This document shows, piece by piece, positions 13,870 to 28,800 of a stretch of DNA of 64,000 nt; the first letter of the stretch is position 1, and the number at the start of each line of letters is the position of its first letter. Below the pieces are notes generated by a model, which was not told the origin of the DNA, did no database searches, and saw nothing but the letters and a program-made list of their open reading frames with translations. The stretch lies in NCBI GenBank assembly GCA_907163375.1, contig CAJQUW010014303.1:186001-250000 (forward strand). Reading direction: 5' to 3'. The translations under genes and the position numbers were made by a program. The DNA is from Prostheceraeus crozeri. Taxonomy: Eukaryota; Platyhelminthes; Polycladida; Euryleptidae.

Positions 13870-16800
13870 GTAAAGTAATACGACACCCAAAAGATAAAAG
13901 AAAAACAAGCCAGATAACTCAAACAGCTCGACCGGTTTCTGCCTGTTGCAGGCTTCTCAAGGGCATAAATGATTTATTCACAGAATCAAATATCTTTCAT
14001 ATACGTCCAACTAATGTAACTTAGATATATAAGAAAAGGTAAAGTAATAAGATGTCAACAAAATCTCAAATTAATATCTATGTAGGCAGAGATAAATTTC
14101 TATACATGGCATTTCACATATCATGATTTTTATACATAATTTCTCTTTCTCTTCGCGGTATGTTCTTGCACAGTTAGGTGGCAATTTGAGAATTGGCATA
14201 ACACGGAACTTCAACTCTGAATCATGAGCGCAATTAAAAATGTGATTACTAGCGTAAAGAGATCGGTAATTGTCGTCACGAATTTGTTGCCGATGCACCC
14301 GGACTCTTGCTCGTAATGATGGTAATAACATTGAACGCGATATATACTCGAAACCAACCGATAGTTACAACTACGTGCCATTTAATTCTGGTCATCCCAA
14401 GCACATACAACGCAACATTCCTTATGTTTTGGCTAAACGTATTAATCGCATTGTATCGAAAGAAAATTTAAAAAAGAAGCGATTGCTTGAAATGCACGTA
14501 AGACTTAAAAAGCTTGGATATCCAGACAAGTTGATAAGTGATGCGATTGCGAAATCAAAAATCGGCAACATAACTAATAACTCAGATGAAAATAAAAATG
14601 ATAAAATCATTTCTTATGTAAAGACCTACAACCCAAATAACCCCAACGTATATCATGAAATAATCAAACCCTCTTTTTCAAGTTTAAAACTTACTCCTAT
14701 ATTTAAGAACTACACTTTACGAAATAGTTACAAACAACCCAAATCATTATTGAACATTTTAGCAAGAAGAAATCGTATTCCGTTAACTGGAGTGAAGAAA
14801 TGTAGTAACAAGAGGCGTGAATGTTGTAAATCATTAATTGTTGGAACATCCTTTCATATGAAATAATGGGGGAAACAAAAACTTTTAACGTTAAACATAA
14901 CATGAACTGCGAAACAAAAGAAATAATTTATGCATTGCAATGTCAGGGATGTGAAGCTACATACATCGGTCAAACTGGTGACTCATTACGAGCAAGAGTC
15001 CGGGTGCATCGGCAACAAATTCGCGACGACAATTACCGATCTCTTTACGCTAGTAATCACATTTTTAATTGCGCTCATGATTCAGAGTTGAAGTTCCGTG
15101 TTATGCCAATTCTCAAATTGCCACCTAACTGTGCAAGAACATACCGCGAAGAGAAAGAGAAATTATGTATAAAAATCATGATATGTGAAATGCCATGTAT
15201 AGAAATTTATCTCTGCCTACATAGATATTAATTTGAGATTTTGTTGACATCTTATTACTTTACCTTTTCTTATATATCTAAGTTACATTAGTTGGATGTA
15301 TATGAAAGATATTTGATTCTGTGAATAAATCATTTATGCCCTTGAGAAGCCTGCAACAGGCAGAAACCGGTCGAGCTGTTTGAGTTATCTGGCTTGTTTT
15401 TCTTTTATCTTTTGGGTGTCGTATTACTTTACATTATTGACTAACATTTTTGATTTAAACCTTTTGTTATATATATAATACAGTTTTGACCCGAAAATGG
15501 CCCCATCGTATGCTATCCTTGTCATGGCATTCTTAGAAGAAAAAATGTATATCATGCTTAAAGAAGTTTATGAGCCAAACACGGCAGATGCCATTATAGA
15601 TAACTGGATTAGGTATATCGATGATTGTTATATAACTTGGGATGAGACTTATGGGGATTTGCATCGCTGTTTTGATATTTTGAATAGTCTTTATGATCAT
15701 ATTAAATTCACAATGGAGCACAGTCATCAAGCCATTAATTTTTTAGATGTTTGGGTGTACATCGACAGGACTACAAATAGGATAGAAACGGACATCTACC
15801 GTAAAATTACGGATAGTCAGAACTATGTTCCTTTCTATTCAGGTCACCCCAAACATTAAAATAAACAAATAAAACATTATAAAACATATATAAACATTAT
15901 ATCAAACATGTATATTAAGAAATATTCCTTTCTGTCTTGCTAATCGAATAAATAAAATCGTTTCAAAAGAAGATAGCAAACAGATTCAACTGAGTTCATT
16001 GAAAAAGGTTCTTCGAAAACTTAAATATCCCATGAATTTAATTGAAAATGCTTTTCTTCGTGCATCAAAGGATAGCATAAGTAATCGGAGATCAAATAGT
16101 ACAAGTATGGATAATAATATGACGCTTATTTGCACATATAATAAGAATAGTCCAAAGGTTTATCAGAAAGTTGTTGCACCAGTGGTTAATAGCATAAAAT
16201 TAATCAATCCTTTCCAAAATATTAAACTGGTTAAAGGTTTTAAACAGCCTCCATCGCTTCTGAGATTATTAAGCAAGAATAATCGTAAAACAATTGAAGG
16301 GATTTTGAAATATGGAGACTCTAAATGTAAATGTTGACCCACGTTGTTGACGGGGAAGATTATTGATTTCAAAATTGGTGATTGCACAAAAAGATTTAAG
16401 ATCAACTGCAACTTAACCTGCACCTCTAAGAATGTTATTTACACCCTTCGTTGTAAGTCTTGTTACCACTTTTATATTGGGCAAAACGGGGATATGTTCC
16501 GTAATCGGCTGACTATTCATAGACAACAGATGGATAATGCCAATTACATGACTTTAGGAGTGACCAAACATATTGCTGCATGTGCTAAAGATCTACCGTT
16601 AAAATTTGAGGCTGCTCCATTCTTTCAGTTTGGGCCGAATTCTTCACGCATAGAAAGAGAGCGCAAAGAATCCATTTTCATTTCTATGCTGAAACCAACA
16701 TTGAACCAGACCTCAACCACCTGAACTATGACACGTCTAGCAAAAATCGCAAGGTTTATGTCATTAATTTTTGATTTGGAAGTCTATGCTTCCAATTTTG

Positions 16801-19800
16801 TATTTTGCTTTCCAATGAATTCATTCCCATGAGTAGCCTAGCCTGTCCTAGACCAGGCGAAACCGGTCGGGAATAATTGCTGACTTTTCTTTCGGGTCAA
16901 AACTGTATTATTTATTTTTATTCATTTTGATTTCAATCGTTTTTTGATATATATATATATTTGTATTTTTGAAGAGACTTTTTTGTTTTTCTATAAATTT
17001 CTTTTCCTTCAGTTGTTAAATAATTCAATTCAATTTTGGAATACCATTTTATTAAAAAATAAAGGCTCAACGTTTCGGACAGTACACTGACCATTTTCAA
17101 GAGATAAAATTTGTGAAAGTAATTGCGTATCAAAAATTCTAAATACAAAAGGAGAGATGACATCCGGAAAACTATGATATGATATAAATAGAGATATAGC
17201 ATCATACCATGATGAACAATGATCGTTTGTCAAAATTTGCTTAATTTTCATTATTTCATTGTCGATAGCTGACCAAGAAGAGCAAATAGCAAGTGCTCTG
17301 TGAAGACAACTTTTGATCATAGAAGTTTCATAATTAGAAGCAGAAAACGAGTTAAAGTCAAGGTATGACCGATCAGAGATTGATTTGCGACATACAAATT
17401 GTCTTCTCCTGAAACAAAAATTAAAGTACGTGTCTTTTACAAGAACAAGAAATTGGGAAATACCATCAAAACAAATTTAGACAAGCTGACATCAGACGAT
17501 CATGTTGTATACCAATTTTCATGTGACGAGGATATTTGTAACAATAATCAATACATAGGTTGTACAACAAGTCAAACAAAAACACGATCATGAAAATTGG
17601 TATACAACATGATCGCCTGATGTCAGCTTGTCTAAATTTGTTTTGATTGGATTTTCTAAATTTTAATTTTGCTTATTAAAATTTAAATTTTCTAAATTTG
17701 TTTTCATTTCCATCGGGCATGCCTGCAAGTTTTAATAGGAAGTTGTGTTGATAGGGATGTGAACTAGGCATGCTGATCAGGTAGCTATACAGGTCCGTTC
17801 CCATTTTTCGACTGAGGATGCAACTCAATATTTTACGATTCTATCTATATTTTGCTTTAAAAAATCAGCAGTTACACTGGTGTGATTAATGGAGTTACAA
17901 TGAAAGGAGGAAAATAACTTGATAAGCTAACTGCGTATCTCAGAGGCATCCGTTCTTTAAGTTCAGCATGCTGCTATGGTATCACACTTTGATTGCTAAA
18001 TACTAATACTTGAGCACATATCGGAAAAAGATGTTTTATCATAGATTATAGGACTTTGCATCTTATGACTTGCGGAACTACAAGGGATGGGCATTTCCAT
18101 AGACATTTTACAACCTTCGACGTGCAAATTGTCCACCTTTACTTATGCAGAGATGCTGTTGCTTTGATCAGATCAATTCTTATTTACTCATTTCCATGCT
18201 TTTGTAATCTTCCACAATATTTGTTGAAAAAACTCGTTGCTACCGAAAAAACAGCTCACAGAATAATGTGTTTGTCTCACAAAGATGAAAATTCTCTTGC
18301 TGTTGTTGCAAATAAAACATGTAATAATCTATTTTCAAAAATTGTGAAACACGATAGTCATCCCTTGCGTGAATTGTTTTTGGATCGTTCTTCTCGGTCG
18401 ACGAGAAGTGCATGTTTACTGCGCCGTCCACTCACCAAGACTGCGCGATATAGAAAGTCGTTCATCAAATTCTATAAATAGCCTTTGATTTTATGAAATG
18501 TCCTTTTACGACCTATTTTCTACAGTCATTTACTTTCTAAGTCTTTCTGTATTTTCTCGAAATGTGCAATGTGCTCACCTGAGACAATAAAGAAATTATT
18601 ATTTAAAAGAGCCAAAATGACAACTGAGATGGAAGCATAGCTAACCTACCGTAAAATTTGTGCCGTCATCAAATACCTTCTTCCTTTACGTACCTACGAT
18701 GTATAACATCATCCACATAAAAAACATGTATTCATTAAAACATGCATGCCGTATAAAATGTGATGCAATTAATAAGCTGGCGAATTCAGATTCAAACTTA
18801 ATTAATTCCGTCACTTAAAAATCTGTCAATAGCATTCTGATGTCAATATTGTTCAACATGTGTAATAAAGAATTGATCATGGTTCGCAACGTGACGATGG
18901 ATAGGGGTCTATGGGTGGAGATTTAGAAAAACAAGCTTATTTATTTGTCCGACATATCACACAGAAAGTTGCTTTTCCACATCGCGAACCTCTCAACGGG
19001 TGTCACCTGTAAATTCACATGGCGAGCTTTTGCTCAGGAACTGTCATATTGCGCCGATATTCTTTGATGCGAAAGAGCATGAACTTCAATAAACTATCAA
19101 ATCGGAGGCATTCATCATCACCAGGGATCTGCAGCGGTCGATTTTTAGCCGCTCCGCTCCATGCCACATCTAACCGCTCCGCTCCGTCCAACCCCATATC
19201 TCACTCCACTCCGCTCCAAGGCCCTTTCCCGCTCCACTCCGCTCCGCTCCATCTCAATACCGTAGGCCCCTCTCCTACTACCTGATTAAAACATAAATTG
19301 ATCGTATGGGTTAGCTTACGAATTGCGATGGTCTGAGTTTTACGTGAGGCTAGCCGTTCTACGTATCATACTGGTAGGCCTATACCCATGCATCATCAAA
19401 GTTTGTAATTTTGAAAAAATTATATGATGTAATTACTTAACATAGCTTCTAGACAATGTAAGAAAAGTAAAAAGTAATAGGAATAAGAAACAAAGTTCTT
19501 TTATGTTATTATAATATGTCACTAAAAATAGACATAGATACAAATTAATTATAAAAAACTTTTATTCTTTACTAACAGCGACACCAATAACAAACTACAG
19601 CAGTACAGTTCATCAGTATTTAGTTTCTGATATCATTATTGCGCTTTATAAAAACCTTCATATCAAGAAGATGAGGCGAAATTCGATTTCTAAGCGATGT
19701 GCTTAGATATCCTGCAGTTGAAAACATTATGAAAGTATGGCTCAGTTCCCAGAATGGGAAGCCGCGTGCATGAGTTATTGAGATAACTGATTGGCGTTTC

Positions 19801-22800
19801 AACAGAGATCCGTCCGTTTTATTCAACTGTATCAAACTATTATTCGGGATTTCATCAAACAAACACACGTCAACATGCAAAAAATAGTAGTAATTTGTTT
19901 TATGATTTCCAACGTATTCCATCTTTCATCAAATAAAATATCGACCACTCCGCTCCGCTCCAGCTACTACACCACTCCGCTCCACTTCCATAGCCGCTCC
20001 AGCTCCGCTCCAGATCCCTGATCATCACCTTCTGAGAATTGGTCGCAGCCCATGCATTTTATCAGAAGTTGCATTAATTTATCAACTTTGTGTTATGAAT
20101 ATTGCTTTCTTCATACACAGGATGTTTTGTCGCTGCATCGGCAGTTTCATGGCGATCGGAGGTTATCGAGTTTATGAAAAGAGAAAACTTTATGAAACTG
20201 TGCCAGAATTCAGGAGTTAGCGTCGATGAGTGCATCAGGTAGATATTGCATTTAATTTCCTATTTTAGCAACAATGACAATTCGCAATATAAATAAATTT
20301 GGAGGAAATTGAAGTTTTTACCTGACGATCAATGCATATACTCGTACATAAGTAATGCTATAAGCAAATGTTTAAATATGCATAATAATAAAGTCATAAG
20401 ATATGTTCACTATTTCTGATGACTAGAATTTTTCAGAGATAGATGTCAATAAAGCAGCTCACAGCACTATGTTGACGATCTACGGTCTATACTGCGGTTT
20501 CACCACGGTTTCCTTTAATTCTCTCATTTCGCATAAAACAGCCTTTATACATCTTCGCAAAATAGTAGACTTTGTTCTATTTTTAAGTTAATATACAACA
20601 GATATCATAAAGGAACTTTTTGTTGCTTAGTCCCGCGATGGCTTTTTTGACTTAATCCTTACTGCTGCTTAAGTCTTATCATGTCAAGTCTTCATTACTT
20701 TTAGCGTGTAGTTCAACACAAGAACATAATTCCAATCAACACATAAGTGAAGTAAAATTCACATTATGAAATATTGCATGAACCTTTGTAAACGGCTCCA
20801 TACGATATCCTGATTACCGAATGTTAATCCGCAATTACGAAGAGTCAGCCACATGACAATTCACTTTCAGACATTCAAAAAATGTGCGCATGATACGCAT
20901 TCGCACAGTAAAAATACTCAACGTACTACTTACACTGAGTCTATAAGTAGTAATATACTAACATGCAGTATTGGCCAGAATGGATGACTCTGAGATGTGT
21001 ATTTTATGTTATTTGTTGATAAATTTACTGTTAGGCTTGTAAGTGTACATAATTTCCGATTAAGTGAATTATAAACGGAAGTCAAATGATAATCCAAGTA
21101 ATATATCTATTTAAAAATCACATGAGTGAACACCGGTCAGTATTTGATGCGCATTCCTTTTCTGAATTACCCCACAAATGCTGTCAGAGATCGAGAAGTT
21201 CAACTTTTTGCTTCCATTTATCAACTTCGTCCACACGGCCGTGATAACTTTCTTCAATTCCAATGATGATGTCTGGTTTCGTAGGTAAAGATGTCGGTCT
21301 TCGTAGGTTTGTTTCAACAAGAACCATCAATTTTCAATAGAATTGAGGTCTGGTGATGTTCGGTCATAGACTCATGGCTTCAACACTTGAATTCCAGAGC
21401 CATATCGCTTGAAATTTCCAAGAGCGACATCATGTTGTGGGTGAAAAGCACTCCCTAAATTGCTAAGAATTGCAGCACTTTCGTATTCGGAATTTATTGG
21501 CAACCAGCTTTATTGCCTATACCTTGCCAAAAGCCATAATCCATATTTTTTCAACAGCAAACATTTTTCACAAGTTTTTCTCAGAGTTGAGCCCATTTAA
21601 TGAGATGCACCTCTCAATCTTGGTGATCTTCAGGCGTGTCCATAAAATGCATAGAACTGCCTCCTTTGGATTTCTGCGAGATCATAACTCGAACCCATTC
21701 ATAGTATTCCAATTTCCATAGGTTTGTGGCAGTATGCCAAAAAATTAGCGTTTATCTTTTTTGGATTTTCGTGATCCGTGTGACTCCAAGCCGGCAAGCA
21801 CATGCAAAACTTAGCCATGACTGCTCAGTTATCATGCAGATAGTCCTACAAGACAGCTTTAGCAAAAACATTTCCGCAGACAGGTTAGTTTGTCTGCAGA
21901 ACCAACTATAACAGAAAAAAATACAAATCGATTAACTGAGTCATCCATTCTGGCCAATACTGCAAGCCATAGAAATGAGGAAGTCCTTGGAAAATCAATT
22001 TTATCGATTAGAACCTCAAAATTTTGCCTATGAAGATTTTACATGGACATCTGATACAAGCCATTCGAAATAATAAAAATAAAATTTGTATATTATAGCA
22101 AGTATTACAAGTATTCGAACAGCATTTTTTGCAGATAAGAAAGATAGAAACAGATTCTGAAAACGTGGCTCTTATTATGCGTGAATCATTATCGGGTCTC
22201 GCGGGTCGGGTCTCTGCGAGCGTACCCGTGGGTCCTGAACCCGTGTCCAACTCTAAATTGAACAATCTAGTTTTGGCTATGCACTCTACAACTTACACAC
22301 AACTTTAGCTGAATTACTGACAATAATTGCTTTGATTTCAGCGACGTCAAACGATATTGCCAAATGCAAAGAACTGAAGGACCGGAAATTGACGATGAGT
22401 TGATAGCGTGTATTCGACGACCCAAATGCTCACATCCAGTCATTCCAGATCCAAGTCAGAAAACAACTTATCTGAGTAAGCAATCTTTGAAAGAGATAAC
22501 TTCTCTGATTCTGTTCTTTGGATCACATGATTTTTCAAGATTTCTGGAGTCAAGATTAAATAATTATTTTGCGTTGAAACTTCAGCAGCTGACATTTGGT
22601 AAACTGCTAAGCGCTAGTCTCTGACGTAAAACAGATTTAAATAAAAGTAGATGCTCTGCCATTTTCCAAATGCTTATATCGCTCAAACTAAAATGTCCAT
22701 ACTGTACATGCATTACAGAGTACACTCTTCAACTTTTATGTAGCGCTGTCCATTGGATTTATATGGAAGCAAAACCATTCGCGAATTTTTCCTACCCACT

Positions 22801-25800
22801 ATATTCAAATTTCCAAGTACTGTATAATCTAATTCATAATCGAAATAGTATCTGATTAAAGAGTAAGATTGGGAAAACGTTTAATACAACAGGAATGAAG
22901 CATGTCTTAATAATTGACACCAATAATCAAAGATGGCAATCCGAAAGTCAGTCTTTGGGTAGTCATGTAAATTTCCTTCAACCAAACGTTAAGGTCTCAA
23001 TCAGATCCGGGGAGATTACTGTTTGACTAGAATTTCGCCAGCTTTTTTCATTTGGCTTATAAACGGGCGATTTAAGCATCAATCCTTTAAAGCAACTGAT
23101 ATGTCTGTTGCTGCTAAAATCTTGTCACGGTTTGAGGAGAATCTTTCGGTAATAATGCATTTGTGACATTTCACCAAATGCCAACGCAAGTCAATCACAT
23201 AACATCATTGCACCCCATCTATGCAAATATTATCGATCTAAATTATACGTAAATGGTCACATTGTTGTAATGTAATTGTACAACACATCTTTACAGAATA
23301 AGTCGCTTAGCCTAAGAACCATTTCCGTCATAAGCATCGCTTATACATGCCGTAAAGGTGTACAGCAATTAGTGCAATAATGTCTATGAGAATCGAAAAC
23401 ATTCATCCTTTTCTTTATTTTACGCATTTAATGAGCAAAATTTTGTAAACCCTTGATATCAGGAGACCTTTGCTTTCAGAACAAAATGCCGCCTGAAAGT
23501 CCAGGCCTTAAATTTATCTGTGACATTGTTAAACCACATAACAATATTCTATCGAAAACAAAGTGGCATTGTCTACACTTTTTGACTTTACTTCTTTACT
23601 TTCAATCTTTACCATTACTGCAATGCAGTAGTTCATATTTGCATCAGACGAATCTCATGCCCGTTACGTGCAGCAATTGAATAAGCAAAATGAATGCACT
23701 CCAACGTTTTGAATCCATGCATTGCAGTCTACATAAATGTTATTTGTGAATATACATGAATATACAACTCCTCTCCTCCCACTTTGGTTAAGCGAACGCT
23801 CTTCAAACCAATTGTAATCAGCTATTTTGTAATATGAATGTATTGATTCTTTATTTCTGCGTTGCTACAGAAGTTTTCACTTTTATGGTTATAACTCTCC
23901 TAAAATTGGTTGAAATTTATTTTTAGACACTCGATATCGTTTTAGAAAACAACATCTAACATATTTCCTACAGAACAATGCAAGAAACACGAAGCTTACA
24001 ATGGATGAGACATGGTGAGCATTTCAGTATACAATGACATGTATCAGCTCAAGGAAAATCATGTGTACTGTTTTAATTAGATTAAGACATGGCATGGTCA
24101 AAATATTCGAAGAATCCTGAAAGCGGAAGGATACAAACTAAAACAAATCTAGTGGAAAATCCTAGAACGAATTAATTTAAAGTCCAGTGAGCATGTACAT
24201 AATTAATACTTGCAACATAGAGATCCATATCCTAATGCAGAGTATAAGAGTTAGTCGACCCACTTTTTACATGGAAGGGGAAAGTGAGTCAAATCTAATG
24301 ATTTTTTCATAAATTAAAGGCCTGAGCTCGGCATGAAGTATAATCAAAATTGCAAATAAGGATGACCACAAATATGAAGAAACCCAGAATTATATAGCTA
24401 TATACGGAATCATCAGGGAGATCTGTGGCTGCAAAAAGCAAGCATGTGGCCCCTAGACTCCAACCTGAACCAAATGGCGGGTCCAGGCCGAGAAACCTTT
24501 TTCTCTTGAAGAGGATTTGATGCAAGAATTTCCGAGATTATTAACTTTATAACCCCTATTTTTGAAAGTATTGGAGAGCCCGTTGGCAATAGACCCTTAG
24601 AACTCTAGAGAACCTTAGAAACTCTAGTATTTGAGAAATTCTAGCAAAAGTGATAAGTTTGGCAGCAAAGATGCTCAAGCCAGTATTCATTAGCATATTA
24701 CTTGCCGGAAAAGATAGAGAATCTCTGGAAAACTGAACTCGTCAACCTTATGGTACACCTCCATGTTGCGAAGGCTACTTCCTTGGATATCAATTTAAAC
24801 GTCCAAATAGCTCAAGCATTTGTTGAAAAATGGGTCCTTTATCATCAGCTTCAGTGCTGCGTGCAATTATTCGATTATGAGATCCATGTTCCCCAATGTT
24901 TCATGACAACATAAGAATCCGATACTCAATGTTATTAAAGAACTAGAGCATACATGCACACTGAAAGCAATGAATGCTTTGGATCATTGATTTTGTTGTA
25001 AAACATCCAAGTTTGTATCATTTACGAGTATAACTATTGCATGCCTAACTAATTTGAGCATTCTTTATATCTGGAAAAATCGACAAGATTGGTAAATTTG
25101 ACCATCAAACACAGTGGGTTTCTATATGTCAGATTTCTATGAAGGTCTCAATTAATCGCTTGATTCAACGTCCGCGTTTAATAAGTTCTGCATTTTACAT
25201 TATTTCCTTTCGAATTCATGACAATGCTCATGGCTCTGCGCTGTCGCATGAATGAAAGTTCTGTAAAAATGCTCGTCATCAAATCTAGAAATTATGCTTT
25301 GAATTGTTGAGCTAAGCACTTATCACGCTGCAGCTAAAAACGAAAAATTTTTAGACGCATTCTTAAATATGTAAAGACACGCATGGCCCATATTGAATAA
25401 TGCATATTTCATTACGTTCGTTAAATTACAAACTATGCGTCTTTCTTTATGACAGGGTTGAAATATATTTTACTGTAGATGCATATTTGGAAAAAGGAAA
25501 CTGGAAATTAAAAATACTGTCATTGTAACATAGAAATTAGTAGTTATCGTAGTGAGAGGTCATTCATTCCTGATTATTACTATCATTAATGATGCTAGCT
25601 TAATCATGTATTCGATGAAATGAATGATTGTGAAGTTCATAATCAGTTCATTGATTGGAATTTTACAATCTTCCCAACAGTGGTCAAACTGTGCTGCAAC
25701 AGCAGAAATACAGCAATATTTTCATATATTAATCTGCTGCTCAAATTGTCATATGTAAAAATGCAGCGAATTGAATTTTGTAGAATTGTAGTTGACCAAC

Positions 25801-28800
25801 AAGCGTAGCTTGATCAGAAAGCCAATATGAAATACGAAATAAATAGAATGAAGCAAGAGAAAAAGACAACGATGACTAGAATGTCAAGTCATTTACATTC
25901 TACATGCCTACAAAATGGCCGAGAGCTTTTATTTGAACTTGTGAATACTTTGTATATTATTGAATGCTTGAGCTTGAAGTATATGAAAACAAATGTCTTT
26001 ATTATGGCATCATCACTTATCGTATACAGACTGATTAACTCCAGTCTGTCTTCTGGTCAAGTACCTTCTTGCTCTAAAGCGGCGAACATCACCCCTGTAC
26101 CCAAAGTCTCTAACCCCCTGTCTGTATCCTTGCACTTTGTGCGGCATGGTGACGGAGACTATTTGTAGAAGGAGATGGACAACATCGTATCTTGGTCTGC
26201 GGCATCGGGTCTTCCTCTCAATATCTCAAAGGGCTGTGTGATTGATATTGTTACTAAGTAGGACCTCACTTTGAATCGAATTCTGATCGGTTCTGAAAGT
26301 ATACCATCCGTTAACTCGGGCAATATTCTAGGAGTGACTTTCTCAAGTTCTCTTACTTGGAGCAATCATATTTCCAAAATATGTCAGAAGTGCTCCAAAA
26401 GATTATTCGTTCTAAGGAATCTGAGACGTGCAAATGCAGACGCGACGTACTGATACATGTATACAATTCCCTGATCCGCTCAATTATGACCTATGCCTTC
26501 CCGTGTTTCGCGAATGCCAGCAAGCGTCACCTAAACCGTTTATTGCGTGTCGAAAGGAGGGCATACAGGATCATGACCGGGTCTTCCTCGATGCCCGAGA
26601 ATTGCATCGCAGCTGGGGATCGAATATGCAATAAACTCTTCAGCAAGATCGCCTCCAGTCAAAACCATCCATTACAAGCATTGTTCGACAAAAGGCATCC
26701 TACATCACGTAACTCCTGTCCGCTCAGGAAACCGCGAGCGTTTACCAAACGTCATGCTAATTCGTTCATTAGATTTTGCCGTCAACTTTTAGACTTTCTT
26801 CACAATATCTTGTTCTGAATTACATGTAATGCGCGTACCGCCTTTTGTATGCCAATAAATAATTTATTATTATTATCGTATTCCAATTAGGAAATCACAA
26901 TGATTTTGTAACTCTCTTGTTCACCTATTTTTATCGGCTTGCTGAATTGTGACGAAAAGCAACTTGAAACTATACCCAACAACCGTCCTAAGACAAAGCA
27001 TGAATTATTCCTTCCAAACTTATCAAACTAGAAACAAATCATAACTAGAAATTGTTTCCACTAAATCTTTTCACATTTTTTTGTCTTGTGAAACGAATAA
27101 CTTGGAATTTGTTAGACAACCAGTTCTGCCGTTTTGTAGAGCAATTTCAAAAAAGGAGTGGTGAATACTGGAAAGAATAAATGGCGGAGGCACACAAGAT
27201 AAGCCATGCAGATGGATACAATTTATTTAAGCATTCACGCACAAACTGAGTTGTGTGATTTACCAATTTTAAAGACGAGTTTTAGCTTGTGCACTGTCAT
27301 GGTTGCTCCTTGTGTACGCAGAACTTCCTATAATCCTTATCCATAAAGATATCGAGAGTATTACAAATTCTGTTGAATTAATGTGATAATAACATAATGA
27401 ATGGAACCGACTCGGATGTCAACCCTAGATGTCAACTGCAAATAACTTGTAGTCGCTTATCAGTTGTACAATCAATGTCTGTTGAATTTACAATAATTTC
27501 GATAATGTTCTTCCACAAAATTAGATTCATCTGCGCGCGCTTCGGTTTACTAGAAAGGAAGAATTGTATGTAACTTTAATATCGAAATGACACATCACAG
27601 AATTAGGGTTAATGATCTTTTACTATAGAGCCAAAATAAATAACATCACGAAAAAAAGAACACATCGATCCAAAACTTCTACACATCTTTGCGGAAAACG
27701 CAATAGAGCCAAACTTAAGCTCTACACTACCTCACTCACCTTCAAGCAAAGTTTCATCAAAATCCATCCAATACTCTGTCCTACACAGCCTTCACAAGCT
27801 TGAAAATATGGCCTATTCAGCGACATTTCAAACTTTCAAACACACATCCAGCCACAACTTGCTCTTGTTATTACAGCTTGAATAATTAGAACAATCATGT
27901 TTCTGTGTAGCAGGTATATTAATCATTTGTATAAAGAGAGCATAAAAAAATTGAGTGTTTCACAAAATTGTTTTCGTTTCTTGATTTGTAGGAATTACAT
28001 TGGCAGTCGTGGATAAAACTGATGATAATTAATGGTGAAAAACAATATGCTTCGTTCTATGCATCACGGATGCTGACGGTTGTCAGAGAATACAAAAGCA
28101 TTGTATGTTGCTGTGCAACGGGAGATCATCAGATCATTTCATGACGACGGTTGATATTAAATGATATGATTTAAGATAAATTATATTGATTTTTTATCAA
28201 TTTTCACCATTAATTATTTCAAAGAACAGTGATTACTAAAAAGATGACCGAAGCATGCTGGATTACTTTGATCACGCCAAAAATAAAGCGTCGTCATGAA
28301 TTGAAGTGATGAGCTCCCGTTACACATCAACATACAATACTTTTGTATTATTTTGTATTATTGCAAAAAAATAACTAAACGTTAGGGCTAAATGTCACTT
28401 TCTTTTTTGAAAGCCGACAAAGTCGGGAACGCTTTTTGGTACCCCTACGATCCCTGAAGGGGCGAAAGGGGTCCATTCTTTAGTGGGTTTTACTGCTGTT
28501 CGCAGAGAGGAAATATGAGCCTTCTGAGCAGATGCCGACATCTCTGCCCAAGTGGAGGAGTGCACCTCAAATTTGATGAAAGCTGGTGCCAGTCGAAAAG
28601 AACCCTGACCAATGACAGCGTCCGCTTCTGCTTGTAATTGGTTGGCAATGAGAGCTTTCAGCTCTTCCAGGAGGTCGCATGGATTCCGTCGGAGTATCTT
28701 CTGTCGCATGCTTTTGAGAGTCCTGTTCATTCGCTCCTGAGATTGTTGCCACGCCACATCCACGCCCGCCATTGCCCTCGCCCAATGGGAGGATTCTGGA

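Larger units (their letters stand above)
13865..15437 (+). mobile_element. Penelope-like element A with 455-bp inverted terminal copies
   Basis: A + strand body carries the connector and GIY-YIG endonuclease of a Penelope-like retroelement, 5'-truncated so most of the reverse transcriptase is absent. The 3' 455 bases (14983-15437) are repeated in inverse orientation at the left end (13865-14319), nearly identical: one difference was noticed, near 14280. Penelope copies are known to carry such inverted or direct terminal repeats. The left end abuts the TA run. The near-identity of the arms suggests a recent event or gene conversion. The copy is incomplete. Confidence 0.85.

Noticed and set aside
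23453-23680. Frame opening after a tatcag acceptor, considered as the missing MMP exon
   Set aside because: The 5' phase fits, but no phase-2 donor follows at a sensible place and the peptide lacks the LTYRI-like strand.
23974-24014. Short exon between cctacag and gtgagc (NNARNTKLTMDETW)
   Set aside because: Its 3' phase suits exon 5, but its 5' phase (0) does not match exon 3 (phase 1), and in the required frame it meets a stop.
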